In this document: piece by piece, positions 1-7,287 of the stretch
How the letters are laid out: each line of letters begins with the position of its first letter
Numbering within the stretch: position 1 is the stretch's first letter
DNA from: Acanthamoeba sp. SK_2022b
Lineage: Eukaryota; Discosea; Longamoebia; Acanthamoebidae
Reading direction: 5' to 3'
Length of the DNA stretch: 14,192 nucleotides
NCBI GenBank assembly: GCA_027943245.1
Contig: JANDJZ010001241.1
Span: forward strand, 1 to 14,192
Notes under the pieces: generated by a model
The model's input: only the letters and a program-made list of their open reading frames with translations
Databases searched by the model: none
Told to the model about the DNA's origin: nothing
Made by a program: the position numbers and the translations under genes

Positions 1-1134
1 GAGCGGGCCGAAAGCGCCGCCGCCGCCAAGAGCGAGTTCCTGGCCAACATGAGCCACGAACTGCGCACGCCCCTGACCAGCGTTCTGGGCTTCTCCAACC
101 TGCTGACCTCCAGCAAGGCCCTGCCCGAGACGGAGCGCGGCTATGTCCACCGCATCGCCACGGCGTCGAAGGCGCTGCTGGCCGTCATCAACGACGTGCT
201 GGACTATTCCAAGCTGGAGAAGGGGGCCATCGACCTGGACCCCCGCCCTTTCAATCCGGTCCAGTTGACCGACGACGTCAGGGAGATCATCGAGACCCAG
301 TGCGCCGCCAAGGGGCTGGCGCTGCAGGTCGCCGTCGACCCCGCCCTGCCCGCCTCTCTGCTGGGCGACGAAGGGCGGCTGCGTCAGGTGCTGCTGAACC
401 TGCTGGGCAACGCCGCCAAGTTCACGGCCCAGGGCGCGGTCTGCCTGCACGTGGGGGGACATCCGGGCGATCATGACGACTGGCGCCTGAAGGTCACGGT
501 GACCGACACCGGCATCGGCATGACGCCGGACACCCTGGCCAATGTGTTCGAGCGTTTCGCCCAGGCGGACCCCTCGACCACGCGCCTGTACGGCGGCACC
601 GGCCTGGGGCTGGCGATCTCCAGATGTCTGGTCGAGGCGATGGGCGGCCGTCTGTCGGCGGTCAGCCAACTGGGCGAGGGGTCGACCTTCTCGTTCGAGG
701 TCGGCCTGCCGCTCAGCGTCGGGGCCGCCGCGCCCCTTAGGGATGAGATCGGCGGCCTGAAGGGTCAGCCGCGCATTCTGGTGGTGGACGACACCCAGGC
801 CAACCGCGAGCTGTTCTCGACCATCCTGACCAAGCTGGGCGTCCAGGCGACCACGGTCGACAATGGCGCAGAGGCGCTGAACGCCTTGCGATCCGGCGCC
901 TATGATCTGGTGCTGATGGATGTGCAGATGCCGGTGATGGACGGCCTGACCGCCACGCGCGAGATCCGTCGTCTGGAGACCCCCGGCGACCGCCGCATCC
1001 CCGTCATCGCCCTGACCGCCAATGTCCAGCCCGAGCAGATCGCCCATTGCCGGGCCGCCGGGATGGACGACCATCTGGCCAAGCCGCTTCAGATGCCGCT
1101 GCTTCTGGCCGTCCTGTCCAAATGGCTGGACTGA
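1..1134 (+). CDS. Hybrid sensor histidine kinase, C-terminal part (HisKA-HATPase_c-REC), 5' end outside window
   Basis: The reading frame is open from base 1, so the start and any sensory domain lie to the left; 377 codons plus TGA are present. The H-box FLANMSHELRTPL has its phospho-accepting His at window residue 19 (codon 55-57). The ATP-binding domain follows with an N-box (LLNLLGNAAKF, residues 131-141), G1 DTGIGM (169-174) and G2 GGTGLGLAI (198-206). A receiver domain starts near residue 260 (VVDDTQANRE), with the probable phospho-acceptor Asp in LMDVQMPVMDG at residue 307 and the conserved Lys in HLAKPL. These kinases autophosphorylate on His and pass phosphate to the receiver and onward; ligand and partner are not visible. 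The internal ATG at 49 lies inside the H-box and is not the start. The downstream neighbour converges on it, so no functional link is implied. The family call is secure, the pathway unknown. Confidence 0.96.
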   Translation, partial: ERAESAAAAKSEFLANMSHELRTPLTSVLGFSNLLTSSKALPETERGYVHRIATASKALLAVINDVLDYSKLEKGAIDLDPRPFNPVQLTDDVREIIETQCAAKGLALQVAVDPALPASLLGDEGRLRQVLLNLLGNAAKFTAQGAVCLHVGGHPGDHDDWRLKVTVTDTGIGMTPDTLANVFERFAQADPSTTRLYGGTGLGLAISRCLVEAMGGRLSAVSQLGEGSTFSFEVGLPLSVGAAAPLRDEIGGLKGQPRILVVDDTQANRELFSTILTKLGVQATTVDNGAEALNALRSGAYDLVLMDVQMPVMDGLTATREIRRLETPGDRRIPVIALTANVQPEQIAHCRAAGMDDHLAKPLQMPLLLAVLSKWLD

Positions 1135-1137
1135 GGC

Positions 1138-1171
1138 GCGCAGGGGGCGGAGCGCAACCCGCCCCCTGCGC
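1138..1171. terminator. Hairpin between convergent genes, probable bidirectional terminator
   Basis: A perfect 13-bp inverted repeat (GCGCAGGGGGCGG at 1138-1150, complement at 1159-1171) encloses an 8-nt loop. It begins 4 bp after the kinase stop and ends 6 bp before the receptor stop on the other strand. No strong T-tract follows on either strand, so it is not a textbook intrinsic terminator, but position and stability fit transcript-end formation for both convergent genes. Confidence 0.75.
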
Positions 1172-1177
1172 TTGCAA

Positions 1178-3651
1178 TCACCACTTCACGCTGACGCGGC
1201 CATAGACGAACCGTCCGTTGAAGCCGAAGGGCGAGAAGGACGAATAGGGCGAACCGCCCGTCGATCCCAAGAAGGCGGCCGGCGTCTTCTTCGGATAGGT
1301 GTCCAGCAGATTATCCGCGCCAAGGGCCAGCACCACGCCGTTCGACAGGGTGTAGCGGCCCTCCAGATCGACCACGCCGCGCACGCCCGTGTGCACGTCG
1401 CCGCTGCCGTCAGCGGGCGTGCCCGCGTTCAGGGTGTCGCCGTAGAAGGTGGTGCGGGCCGTCACGCCGAACGCCTCATAGCTCCAGTCGGTCTGGAAGT
1501 TGACCTTCCACTGCGGCACGCCCCGCTCGAAGCGGACACGTTCGCGGCGGTCGAACAGATCGACCTCCTGCGGCAGGACCGTGGTCGAGGAGAAGGTGCG
1601 CGTCGTCGGATAGCGGGTGACCTTGAAGTCGTTGATGTTGCCCGCGACCGTGAAGTCGAACCGGCCCACATCGGCGCTGTTCCAGCGATAGCGGCCGACG
1701 ATGTCGATGCCCTTGGTCTTGCTGTCGACGCCGTTGATGAAGAAGCGGGCCGAGGTGGCGCCGCCCGGCACCGAGTCCAGCAGATCAGCGATGATCTTGG
1801 CGTTGGTCCCCGCCGCCGCCGTGCGGTTGCCGCTGAGCAGACCCGACAGGATGATCCGGTCTTCGACATTGATCTGATAGGCGTCGATGGTCAGTTCGAA
1901 CCCGCCGTAGCGCCACACCGTGCCCAGCGAATAGTTGACCGAGGTTTCCGGCTCCAGATCCGTTCCACCCAGTGCGCGCCCGATGACGCTGTTGGAGGGG
2001 AAGGTGCCGGATTCGGTGAAGGTGGTCGGACCGCCCGGCGTCGCAGGCGGCACCAGGGTGATCGAGGTCTGGGTGAAATACTGCTGCTGCAGGCTGGGCG
2101 CACGGAAGCCCGTCGACACCGCGCCGCGCACGGCCAGGTGCGGATTGAAGTCGTAGCGCGCGGCGACCTTGCCCGTCAGGGTGTCGCCGAAGTCGGAATA
2201 GTTTTCGTACCGCAGGGCCGCCGAGGCGGTGAAGTTTTCAACCAGCTCGCCTTCGACATCGACATAGACGCCGACATTGCTGCGGTTCTTGGACAGGACG
2301 TTGGAGGGCGCGAAACCGCCATAGCCCTGCGACGCCGACCCCTTGCCCGCGACCGGGCCGCGATCATACGACTGGGGCTCGCCCGCGCCGATCTCATAGG
2401 TTTCGCGGCGGGCCTCCAGACAAAGGCCCACGTTCGGCAGGCCGCCAGGCCCACCTCATAGGCGCGGTTGGCGTCGATGCCGAACACCAGCTGATCATAG
2501 GTCACCGAACCGGCGTAGAAGTCGGTCTTGGACTGGGCGCCATACGAGGCGTTGATGGTGTCATGGACGCTGTAGTCCAGCGCGTTGCGGCCATAGCCCA
2601 GGTTGACGTCGATATCGAAGCCGCCCGCCTGTCCGCGCACGCCGCCGTTGGCCGTCAGGTCCTGAGTGTCCACGCCGATCAGCGGCAGATAGCCGTTCGG
2701 GAAGATTTCCGGCACGCTCTGCGTCGGCTGGGTCAGCGGGTTGCGATAGCTGGCCGCCGACAGGGCCGAACGCTCCTGATAGCCCGCCCAGCCATAGGCC
2801 GACCAGCTGGCGTTCAGCGGCTTTCCGGCGTTGGCGTAGATCGACCAGTCGGTGCTTTCCGGGTCGCCGAATCGGCCCGTGATCCGCTGCGGCACGGCGG
2901 TCGGGTTCAGGTCCGCGCGGTTGCTGTAGTCGCGGTCGCGGTATTCCGCCGACACCGTCAGGAAGCCGTCGGCGCCCAGGGCGAAGCCCTGCCAGGCCGA
3001 AACCGTCAGCTGCTTGCCGTCGGTGAAGTCCTTCTTGCCCGCATTGGGCAGGTTCACGCTGGAGAGATACGAACCATAGGTCGCCGAGGCGCCGCCGCCG
3101 CTGGAGGCTTCGCGCAGACGCAGGTTGATCACGCCCGCAATGGCGTCAGAACCGTATTGGGCCGATGCGCCGTCGCGCAACACCTCAACCCGGTCCAGGG
3201 CCGAACTGGGGATGGCGTTCAGGTCGACCGGCGCCGAACCGCGCCCGACCGTGCCATTGGTGTTCACCTGGGCCGAGACGTGGCGGCGGATGCCGTTGAC
3301 CAGCACCAGGGTCTGGTCCGGTCCCTGTCCACGCAGGGTCGCCGGACGCACCGAGTCCGTGCCGTCGGTCAGCGACGGGCGCGGGAAGGCGATGGACGGC
3401 ACGGCGACGGCCAGCTGGGACGCCAGTTCGGTCGTGCCGCGCTGCTGCAGCGCTTCGCTGGTGACGACGTCGACGGGGACCAGGGTGTCCAGACGGGTGC
3501 GGCCCGGAACGCGCGTGCCGGTGACGACGACTTCGTCAACATCCGCGGCGCTGGCGCCTGCGCTTTGGGCGGCGGCGCCAGTCGCGATCGTCAGAACCGC
3601 TGTCGATGCGGCGGCGAACAGAAGGGCGCGATGGCCGGTGAATTGTCTCAT
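1178..3651 (-). pseudogene. TonB-dependent outer-membrane receptor, one frameshift near 2440
   Basis: The first frame (3651 down to about 2440) starts with a Sec signal peptide (MRQFTGHRALLFAAASTAVL..., likely cleaved after ATGAAA, about residue 28). A TonB-box-like VDEVVVTGTR follows, then a plug domain with LRGQGPDQTLVLVNGIRR and DRVEVLRDGASAQYGSDAIAGVINL. The barrel begins in this frame and continues in the neighbouring frame from LPNVGLCLEARRETYEI to the C-terminal GRVSVKW, whose final aromatic residue is typical of outer-membrane barrels. The two frames join smoothly if one base is missing at about 2440-2442, giving about 824 residues, normal for the family. AAGGGG at 3659-3664 supports the start. 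Receptors of this type import siderophores, vitamins, sugars or other ligands using TonB energy; the substrate is not evident and no sigma/anti-sigma pair adjoins. As written the gene is broken; sequencing error or a recent mutation are both possible. Confidence 0.9.
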
Positions 3652-3658
3652 GAAAAAT

Positions 3659-3664
3659 CCCCTT
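3659..3664 (-). promoter_or_regulatory. Ribosome binding site of the TonB-dependent receptor
   Basis: On the minus strand AAGGGG lies 7 nt before the ATG at 3651-3649, a good Shine-Dalgarno match. It fixes this start, immediately followed by a signal peptide. Confidence 0.75.
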
Positions 3665-3791
3665 GAACAGAAAACATGACAAGCCCGGGCGATCGGTTCG
3701 TGCCGTCGCCTTCCGTCTGCTGTCGTGTGTTACGTGGCCGCTGGTGACAGCGGATGTGCCGAAAACCCGGCCTAAAGCCGCGTCAGAGCCT

Positions 3792-3807
3792 CGATGTCTC
3801 GACATCG
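3792..3807. promoter_or_regulatory. Palindrome upstream of the receptor, candidate operator
   Basis: CGATGTC-TC-GACATCG is a perfect inverted repeat with 7-bp arms and a 2-bp spacer, 140 bp upstream of the receptor ATG. Its size and symmetry suit a dimeric regulator site. No matching regulator is encoded in the window, so the role is inferred from position only. Confidence 0.35.
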
Positions 3808-4228
3808 GATGATGCGCATTCGTGATCCCCTTTTAGTCAGTCGTCGAACTGACGCCCCCGTCAGATCATCCCCATCATCGCGACCACAGGGCCGCGGTCA
3901 ACGGTGAAGCTTTTTAGAAATACTGTCGTTATCGTCAGTTTTCAAGGCAACCTGCGCGCGTCCGAATGCATCGCATGGGCAGCTCTAGCACGCCGCACTG
4001 GGTTCAAATCACGGCGGAGAATCTCCACAGCGTTCAAATATATGGAATTTTACAGCGTTCGCGTCGCTCGGACGGCGTCATTCACAGCGGCGTCCTGCAT
4101 CGCCTCAGCGAGCTGGAAACTGGAGGGCGAGAAATCATGACAGGACGCAAGCCTAGCCCGTCATCCTCATGGGGCCGAAACCCGGCCTGAGCCGCAATTC
4201 GTCGGCGATGACTGGTTTGCCCCTCAGA

Positions 4229-4255
4229 AGTCTTCGCGGCCCTAGTCTTCGCGGC
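4229..4255. repeat. Short tandem direct repeat (12 bp, period 15)
   Basis: AGTCTTCGCGGC occurs at 4229-4240 and again at 4244-4255, separated by 3 bp. It lies in the gene-free stretch downstream of the heptose operon. Two copies only; no target-site duplication or mobile-element end is visible around it. Confidence 0.6.
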
Positions 4256-4383
4256 TCTGACGGGGTTGGGCACAAGGTCGAACGCATCCCCCTATGCCCG
4301 CTTTCAAAGTCTCTGCATCGCCGCCGACGGGCCGCACCGCAGGACGGGTTCGACTGTAGATTTCTAGCGCCCCGCCCGCACCA

Positions 4384-5391
4384 TCATCGCGGCGCTTCCG
4401 CCATCTGGCTGGAGCCGGTGCGGTCGATGCCGTAGCGCAGGCGCGGCATGTTCTGGGCGGCCATATAGGCCTCAAGCTCGGCGCCGTCGCCGGGCTGGAA
4501 CAGCATCAGGAAGCCGCCGCCGCCCGCGCCGATCACCTTGCCGCCGGTCACGCCCATGTCGCGCTTCACATGGTCATAGAGGTCGTCGACGGCGGACCAG
4601 CTGATCTTGCCCGACAGCTTCTTCTTCTGGGTCCAGTGCTCGTCCAGCATCCGCCCCCAGCCGTCCAGATCGCCCGCCGTCCAGGCGTCGCGGATGCGGT
4701 AGCCCAGGTCCTTGATGAAGCCCAGGCTGTCGCTGACCGTCTCGCGGCGGGGCGCGGCCTCTGACAGCATGGCCGTGTGCTGGTCGGCCAGGACCACGGC
4801 GGCGTCGCGGCGCAGGCCTGTGTAATAGATGTGGGTGTGTTCGATGAACTCGGCCTCGACCGCCGCATCCAGATCGACGCGCTTGACCACCACCTGACCG
4901 TCCGGCGCGATGTCCAGCGTGGTCAGGCCGCCGAAGGCCGCCATATACTGATCCTGCTTGCCGATGCCCTTGTTCAGGACGCGGATCTCAAGATCGCAGG
5001 CTTCCTCGGCCAGGGCCTGGGGCGAGGGTTTGCGCCCTTTCAGTCCGTGCAGGGCGTTCAGGAAGCCGACCAGGAAGCTGGACGAGGAGCCCAGCCCCGT
5101 GCCGCCCGCAATATCGGCCAGCGACGCCGTCTCGACCCGGTCATCAAAGCCGTGCGCCATCAGGGCGGCGCGCACCAGTTCGTGCTGCACCTCGGTGGCG
5201 CGGTGCGACACCTCCGGCTGGGGTCCATAGACCACAACCCGGTCGTCGAAGGCCGGACGGTGGGCGACCACGCGGATGTATTTGTCCAGCGCCATCGCGA
5301 AGATGAAGCCGCCGTCGTGGCGGTAATAGCTTTCCAGGTCCGTGCCGCCGCCCCCCAGGGTGACGCGCAGCGGCGTGCGGGTCGTGATCAT
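4384..5391 (-). CDS. hddA: GHMP-family kinase, D-glycero-D-manno-heptose 7-phosphate kinase type
   Basis: The 335-residue protein begins MITTRTPLRVTLGGGGTDL, the characteristic N-terminus of HddA-like sugar kinases. The ATP-binding GHMP motif GGTGLGSSSSF lies at about residues 96-106, the LNKGIGKQDQYMAAFGG segment follows, and a C-terminal glycine-rich motif VIGAGGGGFLMLF completes the fold. HddA phosphorylates C1 of D-glycero-D-manno-heptose 7-phosphate with ATP, giving the 1,7-bisphosphate in the cytoplasm. It is the last gene of the minus-strand array, 10 nt after the SIS isomerase gene, and with the isomerase and phosphatase forms a near-complete activated-heptose block. The nucleotidyltransferase that would make the GDP-sugar is not in the window. 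Related GHMP kinases acting on fucose or other sugars look similar; the neighbours are what favour heptose. Confidence 0.87.
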   Translation of the reverse strand: MITTRTPLRVTLGGGGTDLESYYRHDGGFIFAMALDKYIRVVAHRPAFDDRVVVYGPQPEVSHRATEVQHELVRAALMAHGFDDRVETASLADIAGGTGLGSSSSFLVGFLNALHGLKGRKPSPQALAEEACDLEIRVLNKGIGKQDQYMAAFGGLTTLDIAPDGQVVVKRVDLDAAVEAEFIEHTHIYYTGLRRDAAVVLADQHTAMLSEAAPRRETVSDSLGFIKDLGYRIRDAWTAGDLDGWGRMLDEHWTQKKKLSGKISWSAVDDLYDHVKRDMGVTGGKVIGAGGGGFLMLFQPGDGAELEAYMAAQNMPRLRYGIDRTGSSQMAEAPR

Positions 5392-5401
5392 GACGCGGGC
5401 C

Positions 5402-6016
5402 TCAGGCGGCGGGAGCGGCGACGGGCGCGATCTGCTCCCAGTGCCCCTTGTGCAGGGCCAGAGCGGGGTGGGACACCAGAAGGTGCCAGACCACGGCGGC
5501 CAAACCTTCGACCAGCGGCGTGATCAGTTCGGGATCGACGGTCGGCACGACGACGCAGGCGTCCGCCGCCTGGGCCGTATAGCCGCCGTTGCGGCCGACG
5601 ATGCCGGTCACGGTCGCGCCGCGCGACTTGGCCAGCTGGATGGCGCGCACGATGTTGGCGCTGACGGGCGGTTCGATGCTGCCGCCGCCGACCGAGAAGA
5701 TCAGCAGGCCGTCTTCAGGCTTCAGGCGGCTGGTCTCCAGCCAGGTCGAGAAGGTGCCTTCCCAGCCCTCGTCATTGATGCGGGCCGTCAGTTCCGAGAC
5801 GTTGTCGGTCGGGCAATAGGCCTCGAAGCCGCAGATCTTGCGGAAGTCATTGGTGGCGTGGCTGGCGTGGCCGGCGCTGCCGCCGACGCCGATCAGGAAC
5901 AGGCGCCCGCCGCGCTCGCGCACCTCGGCCAGGCGCTGGGCCATGGCCTCAACGGCGTTGCGGTCGATGGCGGCCATCGCCTTTTCAGCGGCGGCGAAGA
6001 AATGATCAGCGAACAT
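5402..6016 (-). CDS. gmhA: SIS-domain phosphosugar isomerase, sedoheptulose 7-phosphate isomerase type
   Basis: The 204-residue protein is a single SIS domain. RLFLIGVGGSAGHASHATND (about residues 38-57) and LIFSVGGGSIEPPVSANIV are the phosphosugar-binding loops, and a C-terminal helix has a His in VVWHLL. GmhA converts sedoheptulose 7-phosphate to D-glycero-D-manno-heptose 7-phosphate, the first committed step to heptose. It starts 7 nt after the phosphatase stop and ends 10 nt before hddA, so the three are probably co-transcribed. Compared with classical GmhA as I recall it, the acidic residue of the first helix appears as Asp (HATNDF) and the Gln preceding the catalytic His by eight positions appears as Glu (VEGLAAVVWH). 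It may therefore be a divergent subfamily or handle a related ketose phosphate. The SIS call is firm; substrate rests on context. Confidence 0.85.
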   Translation of the reverse strand: MFADHFFAAAEKAMAAIDRNAVEAMAQRLAEVRERGGRLFLIGVGGSAGHASHATNDFRKICGFEAYCPTDNVSELTARINDEGWEGTFSTWLETSRLKPEDGLLIFSVGGGSIEPPVSANIVRAIQLAKSRGATVTGIVGRNGGYTAQAADACVVVPTVDPELITPLVEGLAAVVWHLLVSHPALALHKGHWEQIAPVAAPAA

Positions 6017-6023
6017 GAGCTGT

Positions 6024-6581
6024 TTAGTCCTGAAGTTCTGGCGTCAAGGCCGCCAGCGAAGTGTGAAGAATCCAGGCCGCGGCCTGACGGAGATCGGGAA
6101 CCACGACGTCCGCGCCGCTCCCGCTGTTGTAGTCACGGCCCAGAAGAACCGTATGGGCGCCCGCCGCCCGGCCGCACTGAACATCGCGGTCCATATCGCC
6201 GACCATCCAGCTGGCGGACAGGTCGATGTTCCAGCGCGCCGCCAGATCCAGCAGCATTCCGGCCTTCGGCTTGCGGCAATCGCAGGCGTCGATGTTGTCG
6301 TGCAGGCAGGCCCGCACCTCGTCGACCGGAACCGTCCTGATCAGGGCGGCGTGGATGGCGTCCAGCGCCTGGGCCGTCATCTTGCCGCGCCGCACGTCGG
6401 GCTGGTTGGTGACGACGAAAGTCAGGTAACCCGCCGCCCGCATGGCCCGCACCGCCTCCGCCGCCCCGTCCGCGATCCGCAGTTCGTCCACGGTTCGCGG
6501 CGAGGCAGGCTTGCCGTCCCGCCAGACGACGTCGTTCAGCACGCCGTCGCGGTCCAGAAATATGGCGGGGCGCCCGGACAT
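6024..6581 (-). CDS. gmhB: HAD-family D-glycero-D-manno-heptose 1,7-bisphosphate 7-phosphatase
   Basis: The 185-residue protein starts MSGRPAIFLDRDGVLND, with the HAD nucleophile pair Asp10/Asp12 in DRDG. Motif II is VVTNQP (Thr58), motif III Lys104 in CRKPKAGM, and motif IV MVGDMDRD (Asp129, Asp133). The C-x-H...C-x-C pattern (Cys92, His94, Cys100, Cys102) is the zinc site that marks GmhB-like HisB-N phosphatases. It removes the 7-phosphate from heptose 1,7-bisphosphate made by HddA, giving heptose 1-phosphate. Start choice: this ATG follows the transaldolase TAG by 2 nt, and the length fits the family. The frame stays open further upstream, but that sequence overlaps the transaldolase and has no family resemblance. 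Anomer preference cannot be read reliably, although HddA next door suggests the alpha series. Confidence 0.9.
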   Translation of the reverse strand: MSGRPAIFLDRDGVLNDVVWRDGKPASPRTVDELRIADGAAEAVRAMRAAGYLTFVVTNQPDVRRGKMTAQALDAIHAALIRTVPVDEVRACLHDNIDACDCRKPKAGMLLDLAARWNIDLSASWMVGDMDRDVQCGRAAGAHTVLLGRDYNSGSGADVVVPDLRQAAAWILHTSLAALTPELQD

Positions 6582-6583
6582 GA

Positions 6584-7183
6584 CTACAGGCTGAACCCGG
6601 CGGCGACGGCGTCGGCGCGGAACATGGCCACGGTGTCCAGCGACAGATCGGCCAGATCCTTGCCCGCCATGTCCAGCTTCTTGAGGATGTCCGGCGTGGC
6701 GGTGATGATGTGGCAGCCGCATTCGGCGGCCTGGAAGACGTTCAGCACCTCGCGGGTCGAGGCCCACAGCACCTCGGCCAGGGGCTTGCGCGCCGCCATG
6801 GCGACGGCGGCCCGCATGACCGGCACGGGGTCGACGCCGGTGTCGGCGATGCGGCCTGCGAAGACCGACAGGATGGCGGGGGTGTCGTCGGCCAGAATCT
6901 CGATCGCCTCGGCGACCTGCTCCAGCGTCAGCATGGCGGTGATGTTCAGCTTGACCCCGTCAGCGGCCAGAGCCTTGGCCATCGGCAGGCTGGACTGGCC
7001 CTTGGTGTTGGCGATCGGGATCTTCACATAGACATTGTCGCCCCAGCTGGCGATCAGTCGGGCCTGACGCTCCATCTCGGCGAAGTCGTCGGAGAAGACC
7101 TCGAACGACAGCGGCATGTCGGGGATCAGGGTGATCAGCTGACGCGCGAAATCGGCGTAGTCGGTGATCCCGGCCTTGAACAT
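6584..7183 (-). CDS. Transaldolase-family protein lacking its N-terminus
   Basis: The 199 residues match the small transaldolase/fructose-6-phosphate aldolase family: SFEVFSDDFAEMERQA (26-41), then GDNVYVKIP with the Schiff-base Lys at residue 54, KLNITAMLTLEQV, LSVFAGRIADTG and STREVLNVFQA. Family members normally begin about 30 residues earlier with a first strand carrying a catalytic Asp and then a GFTTNPTLM motif. Here codons for only PTLM precede FKAG in frame; a TGA at 7210-7208 closes the frame upstream and the intervening codons are unrelated. There is no Shine-Dalgarno before the ATG at 7183. An intact enzyme could supply sedoheptulose 7-phosphate to GmhA, which fits the GmhB start 2 nt after its stop. 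As written the protein is probably inactive, or its barrel depends on something unseen. Confidence 0.8.
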   Translation of the reverse strand: MFKAGITDYADFARQLITLIPDMPLSFEVFSDDFAEMERQARLIASWGDNVYVKIPIANTKGQSSLPMAKALAADGVKLNITAMLTLEQVAEAIEILADDTPAILSVFAGRIADTGVDPVPVMRAAVAMAARKPLAEVLWASTREVLNVFQAAECGCHIITATPDILKKLDMAGKDLADLSLDTVAMFRADAVAAGFSL

Positions 7184-7287
7184 CAGGGTCGGATAACGTG
7201 CGCTCTCTCATGTCCAAGATACGTGCCGCACGAGCATTGTTCTTTGAATTCGTTAACGCGGCAGGGGCGAAAAACCGTCGCAAGCCT
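7184..7287 (-). other. AT-richer gap in front of the truncated transaldolase
   Basis: This is the only gap above 10 nt inside the seven-gene minus-strand array. A hand count gives about 50% GC for 7201-7260, below the flanking genes. It replaces the expected 5' end of the transaldolase gene. TTGGAC with TATCCG 16 nt downstream on the minus strand could be a weak promoter, but the match is poor. A second frame open from a TTG at 7283 runs across the gap, without clear family resemblance. Confidence 0.45.

Larger units (their letters stand above)
3652..4383. other. 732-bp region without a convincing gene
   Basis: This gap separates the receptor start (3651) from the end of the kinase gene (4384), both on the minus strand, so it must hold the receptor promoter and the end of the heptose operon. 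Hand counts give about 47% GC for 3901-3960 and 50% for 4021-4080, clearly below the neighbouring genes. The short open frames here (for example 3904-4140 +, 3966-4190 +, 4082-4273 -) show no recognisable motif and overlap one another. It contains a 16-bp palindrome (3792-3807), a 12-bp direct repeat (4229-4255) and a weak 5-bp hairpin (4173-4187). No clear -35/-10 pair or T-rich terminator could be fixed. A small RNA or an unrecognised short peptide cannot be excluded. Confidence 0.6.

Noticed and set aside
1022..3666. Long plus-strand open frames (1022-2461 and 2563-3666) opposite the receptor
   Set aside because: They are antisense to clear receptor coding sequence, have low-complexity Arg/Ala/Gln-rich translations without motifs, and arise from high GC content.
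3990..4030. tRNA-like GGGTTCAAATC
   Set aside because: It resembles a T-loop, but the flanks do not form the 5-bp T stem and no acceptor or anticodon arm can be folded.
4173..4187. GGCCG-AAACC-CGGCC hairpin as operon terminator
   Set aside because: The stem is only 5 bp, no T-run follows on either strand, and it lies about 200 bp beyond the last gene.
4777..7031. Plus-strand open frames over the heptose genes (4777-5523, 5342-6340, 6015-7031)
   Set aside because: They oppose genes with intact catalytic motifs and show no recognisable domain or start signal.
6960..7283. Frame from TTG 7283 (RRFFAPAALT...) as the lost transaldolase N-terminus
   Set aside because: Length is about right, but the expected D-[TSG]-A and TTNP motifs are absent, so a simple frameshift does not explain the gap.
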